Assembly: GCA_004431415.1 (NCBI GenBank) | Contig: QPMI01000195.1 | Span: forward strand, 124,001 to 188,000 | Reading direction: 5' to 3' | DNA from: Cyanophora paradoxa | Taxonomy: Eukaryota > Glaucocystophyceae > Cyanophorales > Cyanophoraceae | Length of the DNA: 64,000 nt | Shown: piece after piece, positions 54,041 to 64,000 of the stretch | Layout: each line of letters opens with the position of its first letter | Position numbering within the stretch: the first letter of the stretch is position 1 | Translations under genes and position numbers: made by a program | Notes under the pieces: generated by a model | What the model was told of the DNA's origin: nothing | What the model saw: the letters and a program-made list of their open reading frames with translations, nothing else | The model's database searches: none

Positions 54041-56470
54041 CGTCGCCAGCAGGCCGCCTCGCAGCGAGATCTAGAGCGCAAGCGGGGACCGTAGTCCGCA
54101 GCGTAACGCGCCACTGGGGTAGCGGCAGCACTGCGGTAGCGGAAGCGCCAGCCTGGCAGCTGCAGCTGCGGGCGCCGGCTGACTCGAGCTCGCATGCGCA
54201 CTGCGGCACTGCCAGGCTGCGGCTGTACTGCCACTGCAGACTGCGCATGCCGTGCCGCGCCGCAGCGGCGGCACTGCGGCAGCGGATCCCCCGGAACTTG
54301 GCCGGAAGTGCCCGCCTCAGCGGCCTGGCACTGCGGCAGTGAGACCGCGCGGCGCGGGACCGCGGGTGACGGGTCCGGCGGCTCCGGAGTCCGGAGTCCG
54401 TGTTGCCACTCCACTACGTACCCTTTTGCACCACGTAGCAGAATCGAGTTGGACGGGCCTATTACATGATTGCCGGGGCCCCGTGCCCAAATCCGCTTTG
54501 GGCACGTCGGGGCTAGGGCGCGTCGTGCCCAAAGGCCTGGGCACGGCGGGTAGAGCAGCGTCGTGCCCAAACGACCCCTGACGACGTCTCTTTACTACGA
54601 TGAAAGGCGGACCTACGGGGTTGCCGAAACGCCCCCGCAAGCCTCTTTCGACCGTAGCTGCCTGGAGCTTACGAAGATCGCGGCCGCGATGCGGTGCGCG
54701 ATTCGTGGGCTCCCACTGCTCGCGCAGTGTCCTCTGAGCACTGATCGCTCGCTCGCTGGCTCTGCTGAGCCGACGATGGTCCAAGAGACAAGTTGCCCGT
54801 TGCGCACCGGACCGACCTCGGGCAGCGTGCCCGGGCGGCTTGCGCCGGTGCGCACCTCACGATCTGAGGCTGTTGTCCCTCCCCCGTAGTCGCTAGCTGG
54901 CCGGATGAACCGCTGTTGCTGCGCCACCGCGTAGACGCGCCGCACTCCTACGGCCTCGGCCGGCACAGCTGTTGTTGACAGCTGGCTAGCACGGAGTGCC
55001 CGTAGAGTCTCCGGCGAGGGTATTGCCAGGCTAGATAGCTGGCAAGGTGGTGTATTGGGGGTACAGATGGACTGAGCTACAGGGGTACAGGGCTACAGGG
55101 ACTTGGACAGTATATCACTGCTGCAATACGAATTCGGCAATTTTACTACGCGGCGATTTAAGCCGGCGATTTAAGCGCTAGCGGCGATTTGAATGAACTT
55201 CCTACTACGGTAGTAGTACTGAGTAGTCCTTGCCAGGCTTGAGGCTTGAACGAGTCATTGAATTGAAGTTGTCAACTTGTCAAAGTTGTCGTCATGCAGC
55301 CTGATGCAGGATGATGCAGCAACTAGTACTTGCCAAAACAAACACTTGCACGAACAGTAGCCTGATGCAGGATGATGCAGCAACTAGTATTTTGTCGTGA
55401 ACACGAACACAGGAAGAAAAATACATTTTGCAACGCTCTGCAAAAAAGTGCATTTCAGCCGGCGCGGCGGCGCCTTTGACCGCAATCTCTTCTTTCTGAT
55501 TGGTTGTCTGGTCGGTTTGGCCGAAACGATTGGCCAACTCTTACGCCGTCGTGGCATTGTACGCCGTCGTGGCCGATTTATGCATACTAGTATGGCTGTA
55601 CTACGGTACGCCGTCGTGGCATTGTACGGACCACAGACTCCACAGTAACGTTAACGGTACGTCGCGAATTTCGGATAAGCTCGCCGAGTCGGAATAACGT
55701 TAACGTGTACATGGAACAGGCAGGAAATTAAAATACTGGGCCGGAAACTAGCTACCGGTATAGCCGCTGAGCTCTCCGGAGTCCGGATTCCGGAATAACT
55801 TGGCGCTCCGAGTCCGCCGGCGCCGGGCCGGATCTGGGCCCTGCATGAGGGCCGATGATGAGGCAAACATTGCTAATACTATGTGATACTTTCGACTTCA
55901 ATGAGGCAAACATGAGGCAAAAAGTCAATTTTCGACTCGAATACTTTTGGACTCCAATAATTATCAGCGTCCAGTATTTTCCTGTTACACGGTACTACAT
56001 TTACATGGAAATGTTCTCGCGATCGCTGTCGTATACTGTACGTACGCGCGCGTGTTCACTGTTCATGATCACTAGCTACGTACGCGTATACAGGGAGCGG
56101 CTAGCGACTAGGGTGCATAGATCGAGAGACAACAGAAGCAAAATAATTAAGACAAGAGTACGAAGAACGACACAGAGTACGGAGCACGACAAGACGAAGA
56201 GCCAAATCCGACAATAAAGGAAGAAAGACACAGAGGCTCTGAGACAGATCTAGATCTAGAAGAGACGATAAGCGAACAAGCACGACGAAGAACTGTAGGT
56301 AACATCATGATCAGCATCGGTCACGAGCATACGTACACGGAAGACAGAAGCGAGTAAGATAAATCACAGGCCCTAAGGAAGCAAACATGAGAGAGAGGGT
56401 GAGGGCCTACCTAAGGAACAACAACACGAAGAGGAGGCAGCTGCAGAGGCGAATTCGAAGGGGGACGATG
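54041..56470. other. No supportable gene; GC-rich then AT-richer spacer with hairpins
   Basis: 54041-54400 is GC-rich with CTGCGGCAG-type palindromes. Strong hairpins built from CGTGCCCA lie at 54482-54545. 54580-54970 has a minus-strand open frame of 117 codons without recognisable features. 55290-55400 holds a short direct repeat (CCTGATGCAGGATGATGCAG, near 55299 and 55363). 55560-55625 repeats GTACGCCGTCGTGGC. 56150-56290 is purine-rich like 5530-5900. Confidence 0.5.
54482..54545. repeat. Two strong hairpins sharing CGTGCCCA
   Basis: CGTGCCCAAA-tccgc-TTTGGGCACG (54482-54506) is a perfect 10-bp stem with a 5-nt loop. CGTGCCCA-aaggcc-TGGGCACG (54524-54545) is an 8-bp stem. A third CGTGCCCAAA follows at 54563 without a partner. 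Confidence 0.75.
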
Positions 56471-56473
56471 CGA

Positions 56474-57150
56474 ATGGCCTAGGGGTTGGGGCGAGTGTCG
56501 GAGGACTCAGGCGCGAAAAAAAGTTGCGAGAGCGTCCTGGAAGGCTTGGAGAAGGAGGCGGGCGGGCCTAGGGGGTGGGGCGCGAAGGAAAAACAAACAT
56601 TTCAGGGGGATGGGCCGTGCAACGTGGGGTCGGGCGCGCGGGTCTGGGGGGTCGGCGGTGGAGGGGGTGGAGGGCCGGGGAAGGCTGGGAACGTGAGAGA
56701 ATCCAGGGGGATAGGCGTGGGCCGTGCAGCGCGAACGTGGGGTCAGGCGGCCGCGGGTCTGGGGGGTCGGCGGTGGCATGGAGGGGGACGGTCTCCGGCG
56801 AGAGAGGGGGCGGGATCCGGAGAGACCCGCGGTCGGGGGTCACCCGGGGGCGAGGAGGGGATGGCAGGGTCTTCGACGCTGTTGGCCATATGCATGGGAG
56901 GAGGGGCGGGCGTGGCAGTGGGCAGTGCCGCCGGGAATATCGAAGACGGAGCCGTTCAGTCATGATCAGGGTCGGGGAGGTGGAGGCCTAGGGTGATTGT
57001 TCTGGAATCGTACTTTACGGAGATGGTCGCCAGTAGCTATAGGGGTGCACTTGCAATTGTCTGAAACAAGCGAGATCTAGATCTAGAGGGCTGGGGTGAG
57101 GGTGGAGTGTGGGCTGCTGAAGATTGCCCACGGCGTTGCGAAGCTGCCTG
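56474..57150 (-). pseudogene. Second LINE fragment, same family as 18558-22006
   Basis: The minus strand encodes LLLQAFQDALATFFRA, matching LLLQAFQDALVTFLRT of the first copy. DNA at 57005-57150 (TTTACGGAGATGGTCGCC, GCGTTGCGAAGCTG) matches 20960-21090. It covers only the C-terminal part and is more decayed, with an internal duplicated GTCTGGGGGGTCGGCGGTGG stretch (56641 and 56757). Confidence 0.65.
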
Positions 57151-57224
57151 CTGCACATTTGATTTGCTCGGATAGGTCTGGCCAGGCAGGAAGGGGGTTG
57201 ACCGCCCGTATATATATATGACTC

Positions 57225-57404
57225 CGCGGCCGTCAATGACTCCAAAAATCCGCGGCCGTCAATGACTCCAAAGATCGAGACGCTTGCAAGCACAGCAAAC
57301 GTAACGATGAGTGACAGCTGCGCACGACAAGATGTATAGTGAGAGACCTTAGTAAATGACACGGGGGATGGCTAATGGGCCTTAGAGTAAACGAGATATG
57401 TACT
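57225..57404 (-). pseudogene. Fragment of the B/D last exon and 3' intron region (copy E, part 1)
   Basis: The minus strand encodes LSLIVTFAVLASVSIFGVID, the membrane anchor of B/D, followed by the same intron DNA (CAGTGAGAGACCTTAGT type) as D at 59500-59555. The segment CGCGGCCGTCAATGACTCCA is tandemly duplicated (57229 and 57252). Similarity stops at GAGATATGT (57404) and resumes at about 58909. Confidence 0.75.
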
Positions 57405-57738
57405 AGGGGCCCGGCCGCGTTTGGCGCGCCGGGGGTGCAAGGGGGGAATCGGGATCTAATGAAAGAGTAGTAGTGGCACGAACATGCACGGGGCAGATGT
57501 AGATCGACCCCGGCCCAGCGCGCGCGGCAGGTTGAAGTAGTAAAGATAGACACAGATTATATATGATTGAAAAGAATAGAAAAGGGCTGATATGCAGACG
57601 CTGCGATCTAACCGAATAAAGAAAAGCCTGAATGAAAGGCCAGATTCAGCGCACTGTATATGAAAGATTGTTCTGGAGCGGAAAAACGCTGCGCATCATT
57701 TGTGTTCGCGCGGCCTACCCCTAACCCTGAACAGCTGG

Positions 57739-58320
57739 CTAAAAGATGATGGTGTTGTCTGCAGAGGGCTCGCCGTAAACATAGGCGATCCAGGCCTTCT
57801 GGAGGGGGTCGAGGCGGAAGTCGCCCATGGGGGTGAGCGGCAGCCAGCGGCGGCGGTCCTGAAGAGAGCCGTCTTGCGAGAGCATGGTGAGGCGGCCCGC
57901 CGCTTCGAGCGCCCGCAGAGCCACGCGGCTGGCGCGCTGCTCGCTCCCGCCGCGCATCTGGTAGACAAGGTCTTGAATTTCGATATCCGCGAGGCCGGCG
58001 TCACGGAGGCGCTTGAGGACTCCCATGTGGAGGTCCTCGATCGCAGGCCTAGGCCTGCCGTGGCAATCATGAACAGAGGTCAGCTATATATGGGCGGTCC
58101 ACTTCAATGAATTTTCGCGCACCCGACAAAGCGAACGACGAAGCGATGCTGCCGCTCAGCCGCGAGTGCTTCGACGGTCGCTAATTATAAAGCGAAGGCG
58201 ACGGCTTGCTCGCGCGTCGGGGGGAAGCCAGCGCGGTCGGGGAGCTCGCGGACGAGGATGAGCAGCGCCTTCTCAGCCGCTCCGAGCACGGACACGTGAT
58301 CCGTCACGAGCGGCAAGCGG
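57739..58320 (-). CDS. Gene F fragment: two exon-like segments of an unknown protein
   Basis: The 3' exon (about 58050-57739) encodes EDLHMGVLKRLRDAGLADIE, a helical, winged-helix-like segment, then RALEAAGRLTMLSQDGSL and LQKAWIAYVYGEPSADNTII, with the stop at 57739. The upstream segment (about 58310-58200) encodes VSVLGAAEKALLILVRELPD and GFPPTREQAVAFAL. Both are clean coding-like sequence in a region inserted into fragment E. The connecting intron and start codon are not certain. Family not recognised. Confidence 0.45.
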
Positions 58321-58510
58321 TGTGCAGCGGAGCGCCGTGCCCAGCAACCGAGCTGGACTGCTGGCCGGGTGGCAGGCGGCAAGGGCGCAGGCACGCGGCG
58401 CCGGCGCAACGCAGGGCGTACGCGGGGCGCCGACTGAGCAGACAAGCGGCACGTCGTGCGCAACACGCGAACTGGTCTGCTGGCCGGGTGCGGCGTACGC
58501 GCGCGGCGCA

Positions 58511-58668
58511 GTGCGAGGAAGCGGAAATCTAGAGGAGACAGCTAGAGAGAAGTGGTTCCATGCAGAACCGCGCAACGAAGAGCAAGGCGTATACGTACGC
58601 GGCGCACTGCAGCTGCGAGGAAGCGGAAATCTAGAGGAGACAGCTAGGGAGAACTGGTTCCATGCATA
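58511..58668. repeat. Tandem duplication, period about 104 bp
   Basis: GCGAGGAAGCGGAAATCTAG...GAGGAGACAGCTAG...TGGTTCCATGCA occurs at 58511-58563 and 58615-58668 with few differences. A shorter repeat, CTGCTGGCCGGGTG, lies at 58360 and 58476. Confidence 0.8.
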
Positions 58669-58907
58669 ACCGCGTAAGAAATTCGAAGACCGGAGTGAGG
58701 AGAAGTTCGTTTTCCCCTCGAAAACCACTTTTTCCCCTCGACTTTCATGCTCGAAAGTCGAAAGCTGACCGGTCCACCGAGCCAATCGGAATGCGAATAA
58801 AGCCCCATTTTTTTCTGGTGTTGCAAACTGGACCTCGAAAAACGGCCTCATAGAAAAATTTTGGCTGAAGCGAGGGAACGGGAAGCAAGGGGGTCCCCTT
58901 CCCCCCT

Positions 58908-58955
58908 TGCAATAAACGGTGATAATGAATGGGTCTGCGCCTCTATAGCTAGACC
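58908..58955 (-). pseudogene. Fragment E, part 2
   Basis: TAAACGGTGATAATGAATGG and TGCGCCTCTATAGCTA match intron DNA of D at 59566-59605. This fragment continues the segment interrupted at 57404, so about 1.5 kb (57405-58907) was inserted or rearranged into it. Confidence 0.65.
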
Positions 58956-59394
58956 TAGCAAGCACTTATTCTGGATATTCTGACGTATACATATATACAG
59001 GCACACGGCGCGTGGCGCGCGCGCGTGGCCGCGCAGCGTACATGCGCTGGCCATATGCATGGCATAGCCAGGATAAAACCAGACCGACTTTCGAATATTT
59101 TAATCTGACGGGTGGTATGCATATGCGCAATTGCAAGGGGTGAAGAGCAGCTGACTTGCCCCACCCCTTCTCCCCCGCCTCCCCCCCTCCCCCCGCCCGC
59201 CCCCTTCCCCTTGCAATGATGGGCGATTCAATAATTTCTTTATTTGCGTAGCCAGCACGAAGCACATCGCAATTGCAATTGGAGTAGCTACAAGCTTGAG
59301 GTCAGCGAAAGCGAAAGGGCGAAAACAATCAGATTAATTTCATTATGTGCCGTCCATGCGCATGCACGTGCACGTGCACGTGCATGTGCACATG

Positions 59395-62300
59395 TTAGAA
59401 CTGCAATTCGTGGCCGTCAATGACTCCAAAGATCGAGACGCTTGCAATCACAGCGAGCGAAATGATGAGAGACAGCTGCGCGAAACGAGATATGCACAGT
59501 GAGAGACCTTAGTTAATTACACGGGGGATAGGTAACGGGTCTTAGAGTAAACGAGTTATGTGTAAACGGTGATAATGATTGGGTATGCCGCAGTGCGCCT
59601 CTAGCTACTTGAAGACAGCAACTGTGATCATCGGTGATCTATGATTTGATCGCGCACCGTCGAAAAGGATGCCGCTGCCGAAGTGCCGGCGTTCGGCCAG
59701 TAAGGTACGTATACGAACGAGCTCGCTTCCTGATACACGAAAGCCTGCCACATGTACACGTACACGTATACGTATACGAAAGGAATTCAGATGTACAATT
59801 CTATAGCCAGATTAAGAATTTAGTTCGAGTGAAGAACAAGGCGCACGTTCCCGAGGACGAAGCTCCGGAAGGCAGGAGTGCCAGTGCCGCTGTCGCTCTC
59901 GATGCGGAGGTTGTAGTTCTTGCCGGCGACGAGCTGGAGGAGGAGGCGCGAGTGCAGCTGGCGGCTGTTCCCGCCCCGGTTCGAGTTGAGCGGCGGGATC
60001 TTGAATCGGATCTCTCTGGTTGACACGATGGCCGGCTGCAAATGAATGCACGTCCGCGTATCTCAGCCAAACCAAGCCCACTACTCCAACCGAGAGTAGA
60101 GAAAAATTGCTTGCCTGAATGGCTGCAATTCGAATCGACGGGTTGACGGGATCCTCGATGTAGATCTTGATGGGTTCTCCGACGGGCAAGTTTTCACCAA
60201 AAATGCTGACGAAGTCGCTTGTGCCGGTCTGCGAGTTCGGAGCATAGGTAAATAGGTTTGAGCCTCGGAGATGTCGTTTAAAATTGCAAACACATCGCAC
60301 CACGGGAGCGGTCACGACGGGCTTGCTGAGCGTCACCTGAACATATGCAAGACGCACTGCATAAGTGCGCGCGACTCTTGATAGCATTTTAGCTTTGCGC
60401 CTATGCATATATCGTTGGCAGCCGACCTTGACGCTGCCGTCCGGTTGGACTGTGCCGCCCGTGACATTGAAAGTAAAGCCGTTGATGGAGATTTGCACGA
60501 GATTGATGACTGGCTGCCGGGTTTCATTGAGGGTTTAGCCTTAGAGCAATATTAATTGTAACACTCGTGATCATTACCAGGGGAGAGGGCGTCGGCGGCG
60601 GGACGGTCGGTGCAGGCGTCGGAAACTCCGCGGACGGAGTGGGGACGGCCGTCGGGCTCGGAGTCGCCACATTGGAGGGAGAAGCTGCGCGGTAGCCGAG
60701 GAAGTGCTTTTTAGAAGGCATACTATGATTTTGAGTTCAAATAAAAAGCAGGGAGCTCGAGGTGCCGGCGCGCACTTGAGGGGCTCGGGCTCGGGCTCGG
60801 GCTCGAGCTCGGGCTCGGGCTCGGGCTCGGGGACGGGCTAGCCGACTGAAGAAAGTATGGCTCGTGATCAATGGCAATATTAATATTAATATTAATCGTC
60901 GATTTCGAGCGCGTTAATGACGCCAAGGTGGGCTCACGGGCGACGGGCTGGGAGACGGCGTAGGGAAGGCGACTGTAACGTTCAAACGGTGCGCGTAGAT
61001 ATAGTATTCTCCCCACGCGGCGTAGAACAGCGGATAATCGCGCGTTCCCACGTTCGTGAGACCGAATCCGGCATTCCCGAGGTTAGCTCCCAGCGCAGGT
61101 CTGATCGTGACCATTTGTATGTGCTTCCTCCAGTGAGTACGCATGCACGCGCTATATATATATATATGAAATTTAAAGCAGACGCACGGAATAACAAAAT
61201 CGATAGCTTCGTCCACCATTTCAGTGCCAGTCGCATCGAAAGAACGGATCTTAGCGCCTTCTGGATGTTTGACGGAAGAGACAAGGCGCCAGATTTGGGA
61301 TCTGCTTGACGTTTTTTAGTTTTTGAATATTTAAAAAAATTTTAAACTGTAAGCTCGATATTTATTAATTTGCGATCCACGCGCACGTTGTTAACGTTGT
61401 CTTCACGATTGCGAGTCCTCTGAACATGGAATCCGCAGCACCAGGAATTATTGTGAAATTCTGAACTTCCACCGCGCCAGACGAAGGAACTGTTACCTGC
61501 GCGAATTCAAAACGGTCACGAGCGCCTCAATTTTTGAAATTAGCTTGTTCCCGCGTTTGTTTTTGGGAGGGGTGAGGGCATCGCCCCCACGGTGTTCACT
61601 GCCCAATGCGGTCCCCCCGCCCAGTGGGACGGACAGAGACCTGGTCAGATCCGGCGCCTAGGCGGATACTGCCTCACTGGGCTTGGGCTGTCCGATTTGG
61701 ACGAGTGGGTCACTTATTGCACTTGGTGGGATTTGAACCCAGCCTCGGACCGCGCTCCCCACGTAATAACACGTCCGGGATTCGAGCACGCGTCTCGGGC
61801 TTGCCAAGGAGTGACGTTAACCACTGGGCTATTGCCCCCCCTCTTGTTCCCCCGTTCAAGGCCCCGATTGCAAGCGTACCTTGATGATGCGGCTGGGAAG
61901 AGTATCCCCCGCAGCGGATGAAGTGCGAGATACGCCCGCGTAGAGCACGTCGTTGCCGTTGGCTTCCTGGTCGATGTCCAACGAAGTGTAGCCTACTTCG
62001 TTGTTTCCGAAATTTTCCGAAAGCGCCGCGACGAATGTCTCACTTCCATCTGGAAAAATGAGTTGAATGCGAGATAAATGTGAAATGCCGCGCAAACCCA
62101 GCATTTGCGAAAATATCTGCACCAAGCGAGACGGAGAAGATTTCCGCGCCAAGTTTGCCGGCGTAGTCTGCGCTTGTAAATTGAGACAGATGGCGCGGAG
62201 TGTTGCAAGTACATGCGGTTCGCTTTGCCAGCACGTATATCTTGTTGCTGCTTGCGCTGAAAGCCATAGCAAAGGGGTCAAGTCTGTAATCGGTGTTTTT

Positions 62301-63590
62301 GGTGTACGGCCCCGAAGATTTGCACGCAGGTTGGGTACTGGGGCACTTGCTCTCCCAAATTCTTTTCATGTAACCAGTCTACGCACGAACCCGAATCAGA
62401 ATCAGCAAACCACAACCCGATAGTCTTCCCACCCGGACGAACCAAAAGATCAAGGTAACCGACGGAGTTTATGCTCCCGATCGCAGCATCCGGATTGTCC
62501 AAGAAGAGCAGACCCGAGCTCGAGTTCGCAGCAAAGTCGTTCACATAGCTGACGTCGATTGCGAAAGATTCGCGTCAGCTCGACGTATGTGAATGTAGAT
62601 ATGTGCGGAACTCTTCATCGGTCGCACGTAAAGTAGACGTCCCCGCCAACGGCAGCGACCGATTCGCCGAGCGGAACATCCTTGAAAGCCGTGCCCCCCG
62701 ACGCAGGCGCCGTCGGCATTCCAGCCACGAGCTCGGAGCCGCAGGTGGAGTTGACCCTCCAGATTGCGGTAATAGTGCCGACGTAAAGATTTCCTGCACG
62801 CGCGTGTTATTATGTCTTCGGGAAGGACTGGTTCTGGTAAAGATATTGATTATGTCGTCGGGAAGGACTGGTTCTGGTTAGTAGTTGACTCTAGTAACTG
62901 TTGGTGAACAACAATATATATATATATCAAGCATGCGGGACCGGGCACCATCATATGCGTTGTAACGGAGGCCTTCGCGAAACAGTGTTGTGGGTCAGCA
63001 GCAAATTGCAATTAGACTTCATGATCATTGCGCGAGACCAAGCGGCAGCGCACTGGTGAATAGTCCGGTCGAGCCACCCGTGCCAATTCCTGATCGAGAC
63101 CATGACAGGAGAAGGGGAGTACGCTAACTCGTCAGCCGCAGTACACATATGCATATGCATGCGCGGGCACGCGTATGCATGCGCGCTGTACAAAGGTTCG
63201 AATTCCCGCTGGCCATGGCGGGCCGTCTTCGGATCTATCTCTATACACGTATGCATGGCCGCACGTGATCATGCACGCGCATATGTATATATGAACTTTA
63301 TAATTAGCCGCGAGACGAACCAACGACCACGCCATCGGAGCCATTGCCAAAGCAGAAAGTGTAGTTCCCCTGGGCGACATCGTTCCAGGCCGCGCCAACG
63401 GGCAGCGAGGGGATGCCCGGCAGGAGGCGGTCCGAAAGCGCCGCGGTGCTCGCCGCTGATGCGTATGTGGAAAGGGGCGCAATCATGATCAGTCCCGATC
63501 GCGAGTCGCACTGGCGCGCGGGCTTTTCAGCGGGCGCGCACCGACAGTCACGGCGACCACAGCCAGCCAAAGCAAGCCGGGGCGCATCAT
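59395..63590 (-). CDS. Multi-exon gene D: Ser-Pro-linked type I membrane protein
   Basis: It starts MMRPGLLWLAVVAVTV at 63590 and splices from a GTGCGC donor to AASTAALSDRLLPGIPSLPV, continuing with GNYTFCFGNGSDG. Later segments are IWRVNSTCGSELVAGMPTAP (about 62765), NDFAANSSSGLLFLDN then GYLDLLVRPGGKTIGLWFAD (62544-62400; intact here, frameshifted in B), FAMAFSASSNKIYVLAKRTA (about 62270), LDIDQEANGNDVLYAGVSRT (about 61975), VTVPSSGAVEVQNF (61498), AKIRSFDATGTEMVDEAIDF (about 61250) and GLTNVGTRDYPLFYAAWGEY (about 61070). Then come Ser-Pro linkers, TGTSDFVSIFGENLPVG (60230), LLLQLVAGKNYNLRIESDSG (59970-59900) and the anchor LSLIISLAVIASVSIFGVID with its stop at 59395. The intron after AAIQ starts GCAAGC, a GC donor. 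The N-terminal half may be propeller-like, but this is only a guess. Confidence 0.8.
61558..61842 (-). mobile_element. tRNA-derived SINE in an intron of gene D
   Basis: On the minus strand it begins GGGGGGCAA, has an A box TAGCCCAGTGG (61821-61831) and a B box GCTCGAATCCC (61777-61787). A second B-box-like GGGTTCAAATCCC lies at 61728-61740, and the element ends in an A-rich tail (CCCAAAAACAAA). It is flanked by CTTGTTCCCGCGTT (61544) and CTTGTTCCCCCGTT (61843). The matching intron of B has the empty site CTTGCTCCCGCGTT (10107). Confidence 0.8.
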
Positions 63591-63664
63591 AGGGATTTGG
63601 CAGGGAGTGCGCGTCGGCGAAGACTCGGCGTCGAACCACGCGTACGTGCACGTCGTTGATGTGC

Positions 63665-64000
63665 TACGGGCCTACGGCGCATGCGTCGATACTAGTAGTA
63701 CTCGATACTGCGCATGCGTACGGCGCCGATATCATATATATAGCCTAGTAGTACAAGTTGTACTGTACAACTACTACGTAGTACGTACTACGCACGGTAC
63801 GGCAATTTAATTTCGGCAACTACGTATACTGCCAGGCTGGTACGTAGAGTAACGTAGTACGTACGCCGAGTCGGCGCCGGCGGCGCGCCGCCGGCGCCGG
63901 TGACTCGAGCTCAGTGTGACTCGGCGCCGACTCACTGAGTCACCGGCAACTTCGGCGGCAAGTCGGCGCCGAGTCACCGGCAAGTTGGGCCGCCAACTAC
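63665..64000. other. No supportable gene; palindromic sequence 5' of gene D
   Basis: This stretch is rich in TAGTAC/GTACTA and GCCGGCGGCGC palindromes and TGACTC/GAGTCA motifs, like 30.3-30.9 kb. It may include the gene D promoter, but no core element is evident. Confidence 0.5.

Larger units (their letters stand above)
58965..63664. repeat. Segmental duplication, copy 2 (partner 7497-11885)
   Basis: Homology is collinear with copy 1 throughout gene D and its 3' flank, with the SINE (61558-61842) as the main length difference. Confidence 0.85.

Overview
The window is nuclear DNA from a eukaryote, most likely a GC-rich microalga or related protist. Genes are broken by many short introns, the secreted proteins carry long Ser-Pro linkers, and much of the sequence is retroelement, foldback element, satellite and homopolymer run. 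I cannot name the species. Many splice donors read GTGCG and at least one is GC, which is a useful lineage clue.

Host genes. Four paralogous minus-strand genes encode predicted secreted, type I membrane-anchored proteins: A (265-3369), B (7944-11826), C (26913-30233) and D (59395-63590). A and C share one architecture: signal peptide, CUB-like domain, Ser/Pro or Gln/Pro linker, a common distal module and a C-terminal membrane helix. B and D have a different N-terminal half but the same distal module and anchor. B and D are recent copies from a segmental duplication of about 4.4 kb. The order A-B / C-D suggests that a tandem pair was duplicated; the C-D gap has since been filled by about 29 kb of repeats. 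A partial extra copy of the D 3' end lies at 57.2-58.95 kb and is itself split by an insertion carrying a small gene fragment.

Mobile elements. From 15.4 to about 23.1 kb there is a plus-strand unit encoding a Ulp1-type cysteine protease, a tyrosine recombinase and an acidic, basic-tailed protein. It is split by a 5'-truncated LINE (18558-22006) flanked by a perfect 17-bp target duplication. From 32.15 to 43.6 kb lies a Ty3/gypsy-class element on the minus strand. It has an exceptionally long gag region of about 2,400 codons, an in-phase -1 slippery heptamer between protease and reverse transcriptase, a truncated integrase, and a 498-bp MITE inserted inside the protease active-site region. 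Just upstream sit two 559-bp direct repeats, one split by an 892-bp insertion with a 17-bp target duplication. Copy D, but not copy B, carries a tRNA-derived SINE in an intron.

Tandem arrays. A three-copy array of about 458 bp with tRNA-like Pol III boxes (47023-48451) abuts a 40-copy satellite of about 139 bp (48452-54040). Every satellite monomer can form a short hairpin, commonly closed by a GCAA loop. The remaining gaps hold palindromic, foldback or low-complexity sequence with no supportable gene.
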